64,000 nucleotides of DNA from Rheinheimera faecalis (GCF_021290965.1 NZ_JAJOYT010000009.1:100715-164714); one strand, 5' to 3'. Shown: positions 45,429 through 55,007, counted from the stretch's first letter. The notes: generated by a model not told the origin, from the letters alone. Numbers and translations are program-made.

Positions 45429-47702
45429 ATGAAAACATGCAAAAAGTCTGTTCTGGCATTGAGTATTCAGGCCAGTCTGCTCGCTGCAGCCATGGGTCTT
45501 TCTCCTGCTTTATTAGCGCAGGAAAGTGACAAAGATCAGGCTGCTGAAGAGACAAAATTGGAACGCATTATGGTGACTGCACAGAAACGCGTGCAAAGCA
45601 CCCAGGAAGTTCCTATCTCTATTGCAACTTTAAGCGGTGAAAAATTCGACGCTTTGTTTGCAGGTGGCGAGGATATCCAGGCTTTATCTGGCAAGATCCC
45701 AGGTTTATACGCTGAATCATCAAACGGCCGTGCTGCACCACGTTTTTATATTCGTGGTTTGGGAAACACAGATTTTGACCTGGCCGCTTCTCAGCCAGTT
45801 TCTGTGATTATGGATGACGTGGTGATGGAAAACGTGATCCTCAAAAGCTTCCCGTTATTTGATATCGAGCAAGCTGAAGTGATCCGTGGCCCACAAGGCA
45901 CCTTGTTTGGTCGTAATACCACTGCTGGTATTGTGAAGTTCAATTCAGTGAAACCTACTCAGGACTTCGAAGCTTATACCAAAGCGACAGTTGGTAGCTA
46001 CGGCACTATTAACGTAGAAGGTGCAGCTGGTGGTGGCTTGACCGACGAATTGTCTGCCCGTATTTCTCTGATGAACCAAAACCGTGATGACTATGTCAAC
46101 AACGGTTTTACCGGTGAAAAAGACTTCACTGGTGGTCATGATGAAAAAGCAGGCCGTCTGCAGTTTTTATATGACACTGACGATTTCTCTGCACTGTTAA
46201 ACGTACATGGCCGCAAACTGGATGGCACATCCACTTTGTTCAGAGCCAACATCCTGACTCCGGGTAGCAATGAGCTGAACGAGAATTATGATCGCGATAC
46301 TGTCTACTACGACAAAGGCGATGGTAACTATCAGGAATACGACAATTTCGGTACATCGTTAACGTTCGAATTTGCGTTAAAAGACATGACTTTAACCATG
46401 ATATCAGCGATGGAAAAAGCTGATGGTAAAGGTAAAGGTGATATTGACGGTGGTTATATCATCGATACCAATTTTGATGGTGTCGCTGAAGAAACTGGCC
46501 CGGGTTTTATTCCTTTTGATGCAGTGACTGAAGATCAATTAAATGATTTGGAACAGTATACTCAGGAAATCCGCTTAGCCAGTGATACCAATGAAGCTTT
46601 AGAGTGGCAGGTGGGAGCTTTCTACTTCGACTCTTCTTTTGGTGTGACCAGCGTTGACGGCTTCTTTGGCGCAACCACTGTCTACCACGGTAACGAAAGC
46701 TGGGCTGTATTTGGCCAATCCACTTACAACCTGACAGATCGCTGGGATATCACAGGTGGTGTTCGTTACACCTACGACGAAAAAACCTTCTGGGTGGGTC
46801 AACAAAATGTGGATAGCTTCGCTTTAACCATAGGTGCAGCTAGCATCCAGGACTACGACCCAATCAAAGTAGATGACGGCCAGGTCAGCTGGGAATTAAG
46901 CAGTAACTATCGCCTGACAGACTCCACCAGCGTTTTTGGTCGTGTTGCCAGCGGTTTCCGTGCTCAGTCTATTCAAGGTCGTGATGTCGCCTTCGAAAAA
47001 GCACCTTCAGTAGCAGACTCAGAAACTATTACTTCATTTGAAGTAGGTGCTAAGTCTGACTTACTGGACGATTCACTGCGTCTGAACGGCGCTCTGTTTT
47101 ATTACACCATTGACGATATTCAGTTATCCGCTATTGGTGGTGAAACTCAGGGCAACCAGTTGATCAATGCCGATAAAGGCGTGGGTTATGGTTTCGAAGT
47201 GGACGCTGAATGGCGTGCAACCAAAAGCCTGGTCGTAGGTGGTGGTTTCAGCTACAACAACACTGAACTGAAGGATCAAAACTTACTGGTTGCTCCTTGT
47301 GGCTCAGGCGCTTGTACACCAACAGATCCTACTGGCGGCGCTGGCTTAGTCTTTATTGACGGCAATCCATTCCCTCAAGCTCCTGAAACTATTTTAACGG
47401 TCAATGCCCGTTACGATATTCCGGTCAGCACAGGTGAGATTTATATTTATGGTGACGTAGCCCGTCAGGGTGAAACCAACCTGTTCCTGTATGAATCTGC
47501 GGAATACCGCACTAACGGCAACTTCGAAGCAGGCTTACGTATTGGTTATCTGAACTTTGATAACGACTACGAAGTGGCTTTATTTGGCCGTAATATCACC
47601 GACGAAGAAAACTTAAAAGGTGCTATCGACTTCAACAACCTGACGGGTTTTGTTAACGAACCTCGTATTATTGGTGTTGAGTTTAAAAAGAACTTTTTCT
47701 AA
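45429..47702 (+). CDS. TonB-dependent outer-membrane receptor
   Basis: A 757-residue precursor with a signal peptide (about residues 1-31, ending ALLAQE). A plug domain carries a TonB-box region (LERIMVTAQKR) and IQALSGKIPGLYAES. The 22-strand beta-barrel ends in the aromatic signature KKNFF. The plug keeps GPQGTLFGRNTTAGIV, typical of OMR-type receptors in Alteromonadales and sphingomonads. The substrate is unknown; no Fur box or sugar operon is seen. ATG 45429 is chosen over an in-frame TTG at 45426. Confidence 0.93.
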   Translation: MKTCKKSVLALSIQASLLAAAMGLSPALLAQESDKDQAAEETKLERIMVTAQKRVQSTQEVPISIATLSGEKFDALFAGGEDIQALSGKIPGLYAESSNGRAAPRFYIRGLGNTDFDLAASQPVSVIMDDVVMENVILKSFPLFDIEQAEVIRGPQGTLFGRNTTAGIVKFNSVKPTQDFEAYTKATVGSYGTINVEGAAGGGLTDELSARISLMNQNRDDYVNNGFTGEKDFTGGHDEKAGRLQFLYDTDDFSALLNVHGRKLDGTSTLFRANILTPGSNELNENYDRDTVYYDKGDGNYQEYDNFGTSLTFEFALKDMTLTMISAMEKADGKGKGDIDGGYIIDTNFDGVAEETGPGFIPFDAVTEDQLNDLEQYTQEIRLASDTNEALEWQVGAFYFDSSFGVTSVDGFFGATTVYHGNESWAVFGQSTYNLTDRWDITGGVRYTYDEKTFWVGQQNVDSFALTIGAASIQDYDPIKVDDGQVSWELSSNYRLTDSTSVFGRVASGFRAQSIQGRDVAFEKAPSVADSETITSFEVGAKSDLLDDSLRLNGALFYYTIDDIQLSAIGGETQGNQLINADKGVGYGFEVDAEWRATKSLVVGGGFSYNNTELKDQNLLVAPCGSGACTPTDPTGGAGLVFIDGNPFPQAPETILTVNARYDIPVSTGEIYIYGDVARQGETNLFLYESAEYRTNGNFEAGLRIGYLNFDNDYEVALFGRNITDEENLKGAIDFNNLTGFVNEPRIIGVEFKKNFF

Positions 47703-47717
47703 GTTAAAAAAGTAGTG

Positions 47718-47748
47718 AAAAGGGCGCACAGAGTGCGCCCTTTTTTTG
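47718..47748. terminator. Bidirectional terminator between receptor and ppc
   Basis: An 11-bp stem AAAAGGGCGCA/TGCGCCCTTTT with a CAGAG loop is followed by T-runs. It lies between the convergent TonB-dependent receptor and ppc genes and can end both. Confidence 0.88.
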
Positions 47749-47751
47749 AGC

Positions 47752-50382
47752 TTAACCCGAGTTGCGCATACCTGCCGCAATACCGGCAATAGTCACCATC
47801 AAAGCACGTTTAATGCTGTCGTTCACTGTTTCAGGTTCATGCCTTACCCGATTTAACAGCTCCACCTGCAAAATATGCAGCGGGTCAACATAAGTATTTC
47901 GCAGCATAATAGACTCGCGGATCCAGGCTTCTTTCGCCATCAGCGTGTCGCTTTGGATCAGCTTTAACAATAAAGCCGTATCTGCGGCCAGTTGCTGACG
48001 CAATTGCAAACCTAAAGGCAACAAATGCTCTGGCACCAGTTTTTCATCATAATAGGCGGCAATTTCTGCATCCGCTTTTAAGTACACCATTTCCAGCATC
48101 GACAAACGGGTGGCGAAAAATGGCCATTTAGCACGCATTTGCGCCAACAAATCTGTTTTACCTTCCTCGACGACAACGGCCAACGCACTACCTGCGCCTA
48201 ACCAGGCCGGTAACATCAGGCGGTTTTGCGACCAGGCAAAAATCCATGGAATGGCACGTAAACTTTCAACACCGCCATTTGGATTACGTTTTGGCGGACG
48301 ACTACCCAGCGGTAGCTGCCCCAATTCCAGCTCTGGTGTAGCAGCGCGGAAATAAGGCACAAAATCAGGATGATGCCGCACCACGGCACGGTAAGCTTCA
48401 CAGGAGACTGTTGCCAGTTGCTGCATCAGCTCACGCCAGCTTTGTTCTGGCACTGGCGGCGGTAACAATACCCCTTCCAGTACAGCACTGGCATACAAGG
48501 CAAGACTGCGCTGCGCTAAGCCATTTAAACCAAACTTAAAGCGGATCATCTCGCCTTGTTCAGTCACCCGCAAACCACCGGCCAGCGATCCTGGCGGCTG
48601 GGATAAAATAGCGGCGTGAGCCGGACCACCGCCACGACCTATAGTACCGCCACGGCCGTGGAATAAGGTCAGTTGTACTTTTGCCTGCTGACAAATAGCG
48701 ACCAAAGCTTCCTGCGCACTGTACTGAGCCCAGGCCGCAGCAAAAGCACCAGCATCTTTGGCTGAGTCTGAGTAACCAATCATCACTTCCTGACGACCGT
48801 TGATATAACCTCTGTACCAATCGATGGCCAGCAACTTGCTGATACATTCCGGCGCATTGGTTAAATCCGCCAGGGTTTCAAACAAAGGTGCTACCCGCAT
48901 TGGGAAAGTAATACCAGCGTCTTTCAACAGTAATTGCACAGCCAGCACGTCTGAGGGTTTACCGGCCATAGAAATAACATAAGTAGATAAAGCTTCAGGT
49001 CCGTGACGAGCCACTATGTCACAGGTATCCAGCACTTCTTTCACTTCAGGGCTTGGCGACCAGTTGCGCGGGAATAAAGGTCTTTTGCTGCTCAGCTCGT
49101 TTAATAAGAAAGCCTGACGGGTTGATTCATCCCATTCTGCATAATCACCAATACCCAGATAACGGGTAAACTCGCTGAATACAGCGGTATGACGACCAGA
49201 TTCCTGCCGCACATCCAGCTTCAGCAAGGTTAAACCAAAAGCATAAGCGCGGCGGATGGTATCTTTTAATAAGCCTTCAGCCACCACCTGCATTTTGCAA
49301 TCGAGTAAAGACTGATAACAGAGTAGCAAAGGCTCCAGCAGTTGCTGGTTATGCCAAATCAAATCGTCTGGTCGTTGTAATCTGTCATGTTTTAAGGCTT
49401 CAGTCAGCCAGTCTCTGGTGTGCAGTAATTTATGGCGGAAATCATTCAGCAGCTTACGGTAAGGTTCTGATACATCACCTACTACAGCACGTACCGCATC
49501 ATTAACCTGATTCATCGACAATTCGTTGGCCAGCACATCCAGGTCACGGCTGAATAAATCAGCGGCTTTCCAGCGACTTAGCAGCAGCACCTGACGGGTG
49601 ACTTTGGCAGTAACAAAAGGGTTACCGTCCCTGTCTCCACCCATCCAGGACGAAAAGCGGATAGGAGCGGCTTCTAAAGCCAGACCGTGGCCCAGCACTG
49701 GCTGCAGTGCAGTATCTAATTCGCGGATAAACTCTGGGATAGCGTCCCACAGCGAGGTTTCAATCACAGCAAAACCAGACTTGGCTTCATCCACTGGTGT
49801 CGGTCTTTGTTCGCGGATTTCGTTGGTATGCCAGGCCTGAGTGATCAGCTGATACAAACGGTTTTCTACTTTTTTCTGCTGTACCGGCGCTAAATCCTGC
49901 TCCAGTTCTGCTAAACAGGCCGCTATTTCGGTCAGCTTATGAATAAGAGTACGACGAGTGACTTCTGTCGGGTGCGCAGTCAGCACCAGCTCTATAGATA
50001 AATCGGCGACAGCCTGTTCGATCCGGCTTTTGCTGATGTTTTTATCCTGTAACAGTTGCAGCAGTTCAGCCACTGGCTCTGGTTTTTCAATAGAAGCCCG
50101 ACCCGCTTTACTAATGGTATGGTGCTGTTCAGCTAAGTTCGCCAAATTTAAAAACTGCGCAAAAGCGCGGGCTACCGGCAGAATTTCCTGATCCGTTAAA
50201 CTGGCCAGCACTTGCTTCAGTTGCTGATCCTGTAGTTCTGTGCCCTGCCTGGCTTCTTTGGCTAAAGCACGAATTTGCTCAATACGTTCTAAAACTGCAT
50301 CACCTAATTGATTGCGTATGGTGTCACCCAGCTGGGTACCCAACAATCCGACATTTGCCCTCAAGGCAGCATATTGCGACAT
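47752..50382 (-). CDS. ppc: Phosphoenolpyruvate carboxylase
   Basis: An 876-residue enzyme that fixes bicarbonate onto PEP to make oxaloacetate, replenishing the TCA cycle. Signatures are LTAHPTEVTRRTLIHKL near residue 135, WMGGDRDGNPFVT, LFHGRGGTIGRGGGPAHAAI around 570 and MIGYSDSAKDAGAFAAAW. The C terminus GIAAGMRNSG is the family end. GAGGAG lies 8 nt upstream of ATG 50382. The gene is monocistronic. Confidence 0.97.
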   Translation of the reverse strand: MSQYAALRANVGLLGTQLGDTIRNQLGDAVLERIEQIRALAKEARQGTELQDQQLKQVLASLTDQEILPVARAFAQFLNLANLAEQHHTISKAGRASIEKPEPVAELLQLLQDKNISKSRIEQAVADLSIELVLTAHPTEVTRRTLIHKLTEIAACLAELEQDLAPVQQKKVENRLYQLITQAWHTNEIREQRPTPVDEAKSGFAVIETSLWDAIPEFIRELDTALQPVLGHGLALEAAPIRFSSWMGGDRDGNPFVTAKVTRQVLLLSRWKAADLFSRDLDVLANELSMNQVNDAVRAVVGDVSEPYRKLLNDFRHKLLHTRDWLTEALKHDRLQRPDDLIWHNQQLLEPLLLCYQSLLDCKMQVVAEGLLKDTIRRAYAFGLTLLKLDVRQESGRHTAVFSEFTRYLGIGDYAEWDESTRQAFLLNELSSKRPLFPRNWSPSPEVKEVLDTCDIVARHGPEALSTYVISMAGKPSDVLAVQLLLKDAGITFPMRVAPLFETLADLTNAPECISKLLAIDWYRGYINGRQEVMIGYSDSAKDAGAFAAAWAQYSAQEALVAICQQAKVQLTLFHGRGGTIGRGGGPAHAAILSQPPGSLAGGLRVTEQGEMIRFKFGLNGLAQRSLALYASAVLEGVLLPPPVPEQSWRELMQQLATVSCEAYRAVVRHHPDFVPYFRAATPELELGQLPLGSRPPKRNPNGGVESLRAIPWIFAWSQNRLMLPAWLGAGSALAVVVEEGKTDLLAQMRAKWPFFATRLSMLEMVYLKADAEIAAYYDEKLVPEHLLPLGLQLRQQLAADTALLLKLIQSDTLMAKEAWIRESIMLRNTYVDPLHILQVELLNRVRHEPETVNDSIKRALMVTIAGIAAGMRNSG

Positions 50383-50637
50383 AACCCACTCTCCTCGTTG
50401 CACTGCCTGCAGTTTAGTTCTGCGGTTTCTATTCTTTTTCTAACGTTCTGACCCACCCTAACGGGTATTTGTTTAGTGCTCAAGCCTGATAGATTACAAA
50501 ACGACCAACAAAATAGAAAGCCAGAAGTGTAGAAGTCTGAAATATTTATTCAAATACTTGTCACATCCCCAACAGCTGAAGGTACTTAGCTCTAGTGCTG
50601 CAACCACTAGCAGCTTAATTAAACTTGCGGAGTGACT

Positions 50638-51528
50638 ATGATGTTAAAAAGAAAACCCCTTATTCTGCTGTGCTACACAGTGTTTATGCTGCTAAGTCAA
50701 AGCCTTAAAGCAGATGAAACCCCAGCAGCCAGCTTTCAGGTGCAGGTAGAAGGCAAGGGCAAAGCCATTATTCTGATCCCAGGTCTGATGTCTGATCAAC
50801 GGGTATGGCAGCAGTTGGCAACCGCTTTAAAACCAGACTACCAGCTACATTTAGTGAGTTTGGCGGGTTTTGCCGGCACTCCGGCTTTGGCGGCACCTTT
50901 AAAACTAACACAAGTGACCAGTGAACTGGCCGCTTATATTCAGCAGAAGCAGTTAAAGCAGCCGATAGTCATTGGCCATAGCATGGGCGCGTTTTTGGCC
51001 TTCCAGTTGGCAAGCTCTTATCCACAACTGACAGGCAAAGTGATAGCTGTGGATGGCTTGCCTTATCTGGCGCCTGTTTTTAGCCGCGACAGCACGACCA
51101 CTGTGGCACAAATGGCTCCTCAGGCGAAAATGATGCAGCAGTATTATCAACAAATGACGTCAGCCCAACTGGCCGAAAGTGCAGAGCAAGGTATGGCTAT
51201 TCAGGTGAGCAGTGCGGAGCATGCAGCAATAGTCACAAAAATGGCAGCAGCGTCCGATCCGGCGACTGTTGGCGCAGTCATCGCTGAACTCTTAACTACA
51301 GACCTTCGAGGCGAAGTACATAAAATTCAGCAGCCTGTATTGCTGTTAGGTGCTGGCGGAGCTTTACCTTCAGACAGCATGCGCCCTGTAGTTCAGGCTC
51401 TGTATCAACAACAAATTAACACTATTCCACAGGCGAAGCTGGACTTTAACTGGCAGTCACGGCATTTTATTATGTGGGATCAGCCTGACTGGTTGCTGAC
51501 ACAAATCACTGATTTTATAAAGGAATAA
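50638..51528 (+). CDS. Exported alpha/beta hydrolase
   Basis: A 296-residue protein with a signal peptide (LLCYTVFMLLSQSLKAD). The alpha/beta hydrolase fold has the nucleophile elbow IVIGHSMGAFLAF, an oxyanion-type IILIPGLMSDQRVW loop, a likely acid Asp near VLLLGAGGA-SDSM and a final His in SRHFIMWDQPDW. The natural substrate is unknown. GCGGAG precedes the start, and an ATG one codon later is equally possible. The gene is followed after 5 bp by a membrane-anchored sigma-like gene, so they form an operon. Confidence 0.86.
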   Translation: MMLKRKPLILLCYTVFMLLSQSLKADETPAASFQVQVEGKGKAIILIPGLMSDQRVWQQLATALKPDYQLHLVSLAGFAGTPALAAPLKLTQVTSELAAYIQQKQLKQPIVIGHSMGAFLAFQLASSYPQLTGKVIAVDGLPYLAPVFSRDSTTTVAQMAPQAKMMQQYYQQMTSAQLAESAEQGMAIQVSSAEHAAIVTKMAAASDPATVGAVIAELLTTDLRGEVHKIQQPVLLLGAGGALPSDSMRPVVQALYQQQINTIPQAKLDFNWQSRHFIMWDQPDWLLTQITDFIKE

Positions 51529-51533
51529 CTATA

Positions 51534-52670
51534 ATGTTAACTACTGTGGAACAGAGATTATTACCAGATGTGATGGCAGCCACAGCAGGTGATCGCAGCG
51601 CCTTTGAACGCCTGATCACCCAGTGTCGCCATACAGTCACAGGCATAGCTTTGGCGATAGTCAAAGATCTGGACGCCAGCGAAGAAGTGGCACAAGAGGT
51701 GTTTATTTATATCTGGCAGCAGTTAGCAACGCTGCGTGAACCAGCCAGCTTTTTGCCCTGGGTCCGGCAAATGACCAGGCATCGCAGTTACAACTACCTG
51801 CGGGACAACAAGGTAAAGCAAAAAGTGTTGGGCGAAGAAGCCGAAAGCCTGCTGGAAAACTTTGCCGACTCAGCCGCTTCAATGCAGGATTTACTGGAGC
51901 GTGAGCAGCAGCAAATTATCATGCAGGACTTTATCAGCCTATTGCCGGAAGACAGTCGTGAGATCGTTTTACTCTATTACCGTGAAGAGCAATCCAGTCA
52001 GCAAGTCGCTGATTTATTGGGTTTAAGCGACGCCAATGTGCGAAAAAAACTGTCCAGGGTAAGGGAGCAGTTAAAAGACAGCTTATTAGCACGTTACGGC
52101 CAGTTGGTGTTGAGCACAGCACCGGGTTTAGGTTTCAGCGCTATGGTAGCCGCAGCTTTAACCAGCGTAGCACCTCCTGTAGCGGCAGCGACTTCTGTCT
52201 CCGTTGCAGCACAACAAAGTGGCTGGCTGGCTAAAACTGCTGTACTGCTGGGTGGCGCTATGATCGGCACTCTGGTTGCTGTGGTTGGCGTCGTCTTAGG
52301 TATGCGAGCTGTGCTGAACAAAACGGACAACGAAGATGAAAAAACAGCGTTAAAAGCCTTACGCAGCAAAACTATCCTCTGGGTTTTGTTATCAGGCCTG
52401 TTATTAACAGCAGCCTACGAACTGACCAGTGGAGCCTGGGCACCTGTCGCAGCTTTTGTGCTGTTGATAGCAGGATTGATCTATAGCCAGCTTCGGTTGC
52501 AGCAGATCATCAGCCCACGTCTGCAAAGGCAATACCCGGATACAGCAGAGCTTGCCAGAGTGAAGCGAAAAAATACATTGTGGTGCTTGCTGGGTATGAC
52601 CTTAGGTTACGGTACTGGCTTCTTCGGTCTGATTTATGGCATGATGCAAAGTGGCCGCTGGCACTGGTGA
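51534..52670 (+). CDS. ECF-like sigma factor with C-terminal membrane domain
   Basis: A 378-residue protein. Residues 15-185 are an RNA polymerase sigma-70-like (ECF) module with region 2 (IVKDLDASEEVAQEVFIYIW) and region 4 (LGLSDANVRKKLSRVREQLK). Four hydrophobic segments follow (about 200-225, 237-260, 287-312 and 340-365), which would tie it to the inner membrane. Such fusions may act without a separate anti-sigma gene; none is seen here. It begins 5 bp after the hydrolase gene. The stop abuts that of the antiporter on the other strand, within TGATCA. Confidence 0.82.
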   Translation: MLTTVEQRLLPDVMAATAGDRSAFERLITQCRHTVTGIALAIVKDLDASEEVAQEVFIYIWQQLATLREPASFLPWVRQMTRHRSYNYLRDNKVKQKVLGEEAESLLENFADSAASMQDLLEREQQQIIMQDFISLLPEDSREIVLLYYREEQSSQQVADLLGLSDANVRKKLSRVREQLKDSLLARYGQLVLSTAPGLGFSAMVAAALTSVAPPVAAATSVSVAAQQSGWLAKTAVLLGGAMIGTLVAVVGVVLGMRAVLNKTDNEDEKTALKALRSKTILWVLLSGLLLTAAYELTSGAWAPVAAFVLLIAGLIYSQLRLQQIISPRLQRQYPDTAELARVKRKNTLWCLLGMTLGYGTGFFGLIYGMMQSGRWHW

Positions 52671-54017
52671 TCACCAGCGCCAGAATTTGAATCGTTTCGG
52701 TTCAGACTGTTCCAGCAGCACTGCATCTGCGGGTTCAGGCGCATGCAAAGCTGACAGGTCAACAGCTACAGTGCCTTCGGCTTGCCATGGATGCAGTGGT
52801 TGCTGCTCTTCCACAGCAGCTGATGCCTGAGCCTCTGTTTCTCCGGCAAGACGAAAGGCATAAGAGGCTATAGGAGGTCCTATGGTTTCAAACACTGTGA
52901 CAGCACCGAGCACTATGGCACTGATGACAGCAGCATGTTCCGGTACCAACTGGCTGGAACTTTGCACCAACCCAATAGCAAGACCCGCCATCGGGATCAG
53001 TAACAAGCCGGAAGAGGCACCGGTTCGCACCGTTTGCCCCAACAACACTGAGCTGACACTGACGCCAAACCATTTGGCCGCACAGCGCACTGCAACCAGC
53101 ACCATAATGACAGGAGCAAAAGCCACCAGTTCTGCAAAGTGTAAGTTAGCACCGGCAAAGACAAACAAGACGATAAAAAACAGCTCAAAAGCGCTGCCAA
53201 ATTCCAACGCAGACACCACTTCTTCACGTTCCATACTGCGTACTACTATACCGACCACCAGCGGTGCAAACAGCGCAGATAACTTTAATTGCTGCGCCAA
53301 ACCCAGACACAACATCAAAGCACCGACCACTAACGCCAGTTTATACTGGGTAGCTGTTTGAGTTCTGCTGGTTAAGAAATGCAGACCATAGGCAATAGCG
53401 CCACCTAACAAGGCCGATCCCAACAATAAATACATAGGTTGCAACACAATTTGCTGCCAACCAGCATCCTGTTCGGCCAACAAGACAGGCACCACAAAAG
53501 CAAAGGCAAGGAAAGATAGCAGGTTATTCAAAGCGACTAAGGACTTGGCCGTTTCAGTGACCGGACCTTTGGCTCCGACTTCATGTGCAACGTGCAATAA
53601 CACAGCTGGGGAAGAAGACACCAAAATAGCGGCAATTAAAGCGGCCAAGGCTAATGGAATTTGGAACAACCACAACACGGTAAAAACCGCGCTGAAGGTT
53701 AAGGTGCTTTCCACCAGCGCAATTACCAGTAAACGCGGTGACTGACGTAGAAAACGCAAATCGAGCGAAGAACCCAGCCGGTATAAAATCAGCGCCAGCG
53801 TGATATCTATTAATATGCGGGAGTCTTTAAGCACGGACTCAGTCAATAATCCCAGACCGCTGGGTCCTACTAAAAACCCCACCAGCATAAAACCTGTGAT
53901 ACTGGGTAACCAGGAAATACGATGCGCCAGATAACCACCCAAACTGCCAATCAACAGCAGCAAACCAAAGGATGACAGCGGCGTAATGGTCAGTGGCCAG
54001 GCCGGTAAAAACTCCAT
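52671..54017 (-). CDS. CPA2-family cation:proton antiporter
   Basis: A 448-residue inner-membrane protein with about 12 hydrophobic segments of the Na+(K+)/H+ exchanger superfamily. Typical words are GFMLVGFLVGPSGLGLLTES, LILYRLGSSLDL, and a membrane stretch LVSSSPAVLLHVAHEVGAKG. The C-terminal tail is about 55 residues long and lacks a TrkA/RCK nucleotide-binding domain, unlike KefB or YbaL. It probably exchanges K+ or Na+ for protons. The gene is monocistronic. Confidence 0.87.
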   Translation of the reverse strand: MEFLPAWPLTITPLSSFGLLLLIGSLGGYLAHRISWLPSITGFMLVGFLVGPSGLGLLTESVLKDSRILIDITLALILYRLGSSLDLRFLRQSPRLLVIALVESTLTFSAVFTVLWLFQIPLALAALIAAILVSSSPAVLLHVAHEVGAKGPVTETAKSLVALNNLLSFLAFAFVVPVLLAEQDAGWQQIVLQPMYLLLGSALLGGAIAYGLHFLTSRTQTATQYKLALVVGALMLCLGLAQQLKLSALFAPLVVGIVVRSMEREEVVSALEFGSAFELFFIVLFVFAGANLHFAELVAFAPVIMVLVAVRCAAKWFGVSVSSVLLGQTVRTGASSGLLLIPMAGLAIGLVQSSSQLVPEHAAVISAIVLGAVTVFETIGPPIASYAFRLAGETEAQASAAVEEQQPLHPWQAEGTVAVDLSALHAPEPADAVLLEQSEPKRFKFWRW

Positions 54018-54058
54018 CCAAAACTCTCCATGGCAAAATAAAAAACCAAATCAGCCGA

Positions 54059-54820
54059 TTAGCTTATCACAGCCTTATGACTACAGAAGGTGTTGATTTG
54101 GCCAAAAGGCCCAAACTGTAATTTTAACTCTGTATTAGCAGGCACCTGCAATACGCCTGCATAAGAGCCAGTGATCACCCACTCCCCTTGTTTTAAACCT
54201 ATACCCTGCTGACTTAAATGGTTCACCAGCCAATACAAAGGCAATAACGGGTCCTGATTTGGATGCTGAGCATCAAACTTCTGTTGCTGGCCCGAATACT
54301 CCAGCACCAGCTCAAACTTTTCTGATAAAGATTCTTCAGCTAAAGCCGGGCCTATATACAAACCCTGATTAAATAAACCAGCCGCCAGTTGATCTAAAAA
54401 TTGTGCACCAGCATCAGCACTATAAGGCCGGATGATTAGCTCCAGCGCCAGATGAGTGGCACCAATCGCAGCTTTTACCTCAGCTTCGCTATAAGGTTCG
54501 GTGCGGGCCGGTAAATCGGTCGCCAGCAAAAACGCCAGCTCTGGTTCAATGCTGTACTGCTCTGATTGTTGCTCAAACAGGCAAAGCTCGCCTTGTTGCA
54601 GATGAGCAATAGGCGCCAGTACCCATTTATCCGGCCCGGGCAAACCGGCTTTCCAGCCGACCACAGGAAGGTCTGACTCAATAAACAACCACTGTTGGAT
54701 AGCAAAAGCTTCAGCCAGAGACGTTGGACGCAGCTCTGCTGGTAATAAAGGCGCGGCTTCACCACGTTGACGATAATCCGCCAGCCAGGCTGCAGATTGT
54801 TGAATTTGTTCTGGAGTCAC
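54059..54820 (-). CDS. 2-keto-4-pentenoate hydratase/fumarylacetoacetase-related protein
   Basis: A 253-residue cytoplasmic protein of the MhpD-like hydratase/decarboxylase group. It has EAFAIQQWLFIE, VGWKAGLPGPDKW (family GYKVG-like loop), IEPELAFLLATDLP with metal-binding Glu, ALELIIRPYSA, GLKQGEWVITGSYAGVLQV and a final strand that ends near FGPFGQINTF. It starts with GTG, with AAGGA upstream. No aromatic-degradation genes lie nearby, so the physiological substrate is unclear. Confidence 0.85.
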   Translation of the reverse strand: MTPEQIQQSAAWLADYRQRGEAAPLLPAELRPTSLAEAFAIQQWLFIESDLPVVGWKAGLPGPDKWVLAPIAHLQQGELCLFEQQSEQYSIEPELAFLLATDLPARTEPYSEAEVKAAIGATHLALELIIRPYSADAGAQFLDQLAAGLFNQGLYIGPALAEESLSEKFELVLEYSGQQQKFDAQHPNQDPLLPLYWLVNHLSQQGIGLKQGEWVITGSYAGVLQVPANTELKLQFGPFGQINTFCSHKAVIS

Positions 54821-54843
54821 GCGATATATCCTTCAAGCTTCAA

Positions 54844-54872
54844 TTGACAGCATCTACAGGGCTTTGTACTTT
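54844..54872 (+). promoter_or_regulatory. Near-consensus sigma-70 promoter of the truncated tRNA
   Basis: TTGACA (54844-54849), a 17-nt spacer and TACTTT (54867-54872). Transcription would start about 2-3 nt before the first base of the tRNA-like sequence at 54882. This is the strongest sigma-70-like site seen in the window. Confidence 0.7.
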
Positions 54873-54881
54873 AAGCCGCAT

Positions 54882-54944
54882 GCGGGTGTAGTTCAATGGC
54901 AGAATGAAAGCTTCCCACGGGTTCGATTCCCGTCACCCGCTCCA
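54882..54944 (+). tRNA. Truncated tRNA-Gly (CCC-type) gene lacking half of the anticodon arm
   Basis: The 63-nt sequence has an intact acceptor stem (GCGGGTG/CACCCGC), D arm (GTTC...GAAT), T arm (ACGGG TTCGATT CCCGT) and an encoded 3' TCCA. It has a 5' anticodon-stem half (AAAGC) and loop start TTCCC, but the T stem follows directly, so the 3' anticodon stem and the variable loop, about 11 nt, are missing. A normal tRNA-Gly(CCC) would be about 74 nt. It sits between a promoter and a perfect terminator. It is probably a pseudo-tRNA, unless the read has a deletion or it has a non-decoding role. Confidence 0.75.
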
Positions 54945-54964
54945 GCCTGTAGCTTGTTTAAATG

Positions 54965-54991
54965 AAAAAAGCACCCAAAGGTGCTTTTTTG
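54965..54991 (+). terminator. Terminator of the truncated tRNA unit
   Basis: A perfect 11-bp stem (AAAAAAGCACC/GGTGCTTTTTT) with a CAAA loop follows the tRNA-like gene by 20 nt. It can also serve the minus-strand bacterioferritin gene that ends at 55008. Confidence 0.85.
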
Positions 54992-55007
54992 CGAACAGAC
55001 AACAATC

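Noticed and set aside
52882..53361. Long ORF opposite the CPA2 antiporter
   Set aside because: Low-complexity Thr/Ser/Asn-rich product, as expected from the reverse of a hydrophobic gene.
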